From: an uncultured Bacilli bacterium
GTDB taxonomy: Bacteria; Bacillota_I; Bacilli_A; RF39; UBA660
Assembly (NCBI GenBank): GCA_947629125.1
Contig: CANRCO010000027.1
Location: forward strand, 1 to 12,993
Direction: 5' to 3'
DNA length: 12,993 nucleotides
Under the pieces are notes generated by a model. It saw nothing but the letters and a program-made list of their open reading frames with translations, was not told the origin of the DNA and did no database searches. The position numbers were made by a program, and so were the translations under genes. Each line of letters begins with the position of its first letter. The first letter of the stretch is position 1. Below are positions 11,865-12,993 of this stretch, one piece after another.

Positions 11865-12993
11865 ATGACAAAAAAAACAAATTTAAGAATAATTAAAAGA
11901 AATGGAAATATGCAAGATTTTGACCCCGAAAAAATAAAGATAGCTATTCGTAAGAGTGCTGAAAGAGTTATGATAGAATTAACCCCTGAAGCTGAAGATG
12001 AAGTAGTAGATTTAGTTTTAGAATATTTAGATACACAAACTACTGATTTAGAAGTACAACAAATTCATAACTGTGTAGAAGCTGCTTTAGAGAAAGTTAA
12101 TCCTTTAGTAGCTAAAAGTTATCGGGAATATCGTAATTATAAAAAAGATTTTGTTCATATTTTAGATAAAGTTTATAAAAAAGCTCAAGCTATTAATTAT
12201 ATTGGTGATAAAGAAAACTCTAATACTGATAGTGCTTTAGTAGCAACTCAAAGAAGTTTAACTTATGGAGCTTTAAATAAAGAATTATATAAGAAATTTT
12301 TCTTAACAAGTGCTGAAGTAGAAGCTTGCGAAGATGGTTATATTTATGTACATGATATGTCAGCTCGTCGTGATACTATGAATTGTTGCTTATGTGATGT
12401 TGGTAGTGTTATGGCTGGTGGCTTTGAAATGGGTAACTTATGGTATAACGAACCAAAATCACTTGATACTGCTTATGATGTTATGGGTGATGTTATTATT
12501 AATACAGCAGCTATGCAATATGGAGGTTTTACAGTACCTGAGGTTGATACAATCTTAGCACCTTATGCTAAAAAATCATATAAAAAATATTATGAAGAAT
12601 ATCTTGATATTAAAGGTGGTAAAGTTACTAAAAAGTTAGAAGAAGAAGCAAAAGATTATGCTTGGAAAAAAACAGTTAGAGAATGTGAACAAGGTTATCA
12701 AGGTATTGAATATAAATTAAATAGTGTTGGTTCTTCTCGTGGTGATTATCCATTTGTAACATTTACTTTTGGTGTTGAAAAAGATGAATTTGGACAAATG
12801 ATTACTAGAACTATTTTAAATACTCACCGTAAAGGTCAAGGTAAAAAAGGTCATAAAAAACCAACATTATTCCCTAAATTAGTTTTCTTATATGATAAAG
12901 AATTACATGGTGAAGGTAAACCATTAGCTGCTAGTTTTGATGCCGCTATTGAATGTAGTCGTAAGACAATGTATCCTGATTATTTATCACTTT
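11865..12993 (+). CDS. nrdD: Anaerobic (class III) ribonucleoside-triphosphate reductase, 5' part
   Basis: The gene runs off the window; 376 codons are visible and no stop is reached. It makes deoxynucleotides from ribonucleoside triphosphates without oxygen, using a glycyl radical installed by the activase NrdG. An N-terminal ATP-cone (about 6-95: LRIIKRNGNMQDFDPEKIKI onward) provides allosteric control. The catalytic barrel begins with YVHDMSARRDTMNCC (161-175), matching the family's H-D-x-N-C active-site segment. GGFTVPEVDTILAPY follows. Then come LNSVGSSRGDYPFVTFTFG, PTLFPKLVF and MYPDY, which fit the order of conserved NrdD blocks. The radical glycine and C-terminal zinc cysteines lie beyond the window. 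The ATG has a good ribosome site (TAGGAGTGA). Regulation by the divergent Crp/Fnr protein is likely from the operator arrangement. Confidence 0.92.
   Translation, partial: MTKKTNLRIIKRNGNMQDFDPEKIKIAIRKSAERVMIELTPEAEDEVVDLVLEYLDTQTTDLEVQQIHNCVEAALEKVNPLVAKSYREYRNYKKDFVHILDKVYKKAQAINYIGDKENSNTDSALVATQRSLTYGALNKELYKKFFLTSAEVEACEDGYIYVHDMSARRDTMNCCLCDVGSVMAGGFEMGNLWYNEPKSLDTAYDVMGDVIINTAAMQYGGFTVPEVDTILAPYAKKSYKKYYEEYLDIKGGKVTKKLEEEAKDYAWKKTVRECEQGYQGIEYKLNSVGSSRGDYPFVTFTFGVEKDEFGQMITRTILNTHRKGQGKKGHKKPTLFPKLVFLYDKELHGEGKPLAASFDAAIECSRKTMYPDYLSL

Overview
The window is very AT-rich and uses TGG for tryptophan with no internal TGA in its genes, so the standard bacterial code fits. Promoters are sigma-A-like (TTGACA/TATAAT), with AGGAGG-type ribosome sites and T-tailed hairpin terminators. 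Gene content is that of a low-GC Bacillota, probably an anaerobic member of the Bacilli or a neighbouring lineage with the capacity to form spores. The evidence is a YutH-type spore coat protein, a SpoVD-type PBP with a PASTA domain, a SpoVE/FtsW SEDS protein, a collagen-like surface protein of the exosporium type and a class III (anaerobic) ribonucleotide reductase. Synthesis of peptidoglycan excludes Mycoplasma proper. The species cannot be named from this sequence.

Layout. 1-960: terminator of an unseen gene, then a monocistronic 245-aa hypothetical protein with a Pro/Thr/Glu-rich tail, with its own promoter and terminator. 1005-2206: a yutH-like gene convergent with a small NifU/Nfu-type Fe-S scaffold gene (yutI-like). 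2216-3456: a collagen-like protein. 3463-3611: tRNA-Leu(UAA) on the minus strand with its promoter. 3726-8219: a shrunken cell-wall cluster, spoVD-like, mraY and spoVE/ftsW, interrupted by an opposite-strand 98-aa Cys-containing protein and by stacked terminators. murE, murD and murG, which accompany these genes in Bacillus, are absent here.

8210-9362 is an accessory patch. It holds an ORF6N/PLD-like gene abutting ftsW, which seems to have lost its original start, and behind it a decayed second ORF6N copy. The intact copy contains a 35-nt perfect hairpin inside its coding sequence, written in codons that are rare in this window. 9371-11139: an unusual metallophosphoesterase joined to a long coiled coil. 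11094-12993: a Crp/Fnr-family regulator divergent from nrdD. The two share a 130-bp intergenic region in which overlapping GTTGCA/TGCAAC palindromes cover the -35 box of each promoter. The simplest reading is that the regulator controls itself and anaerobic dNTP synthesis.

Most promising for follow-up: the coding hairpin in the ORF6N gene, the shared operator between the regulator and nrdD, the coiled-coil phosphoesterase, and the palindrome filling the promoter spacer of the 98-aa gene. I see no CRISPR array, complete transposon or clearly new defence island.
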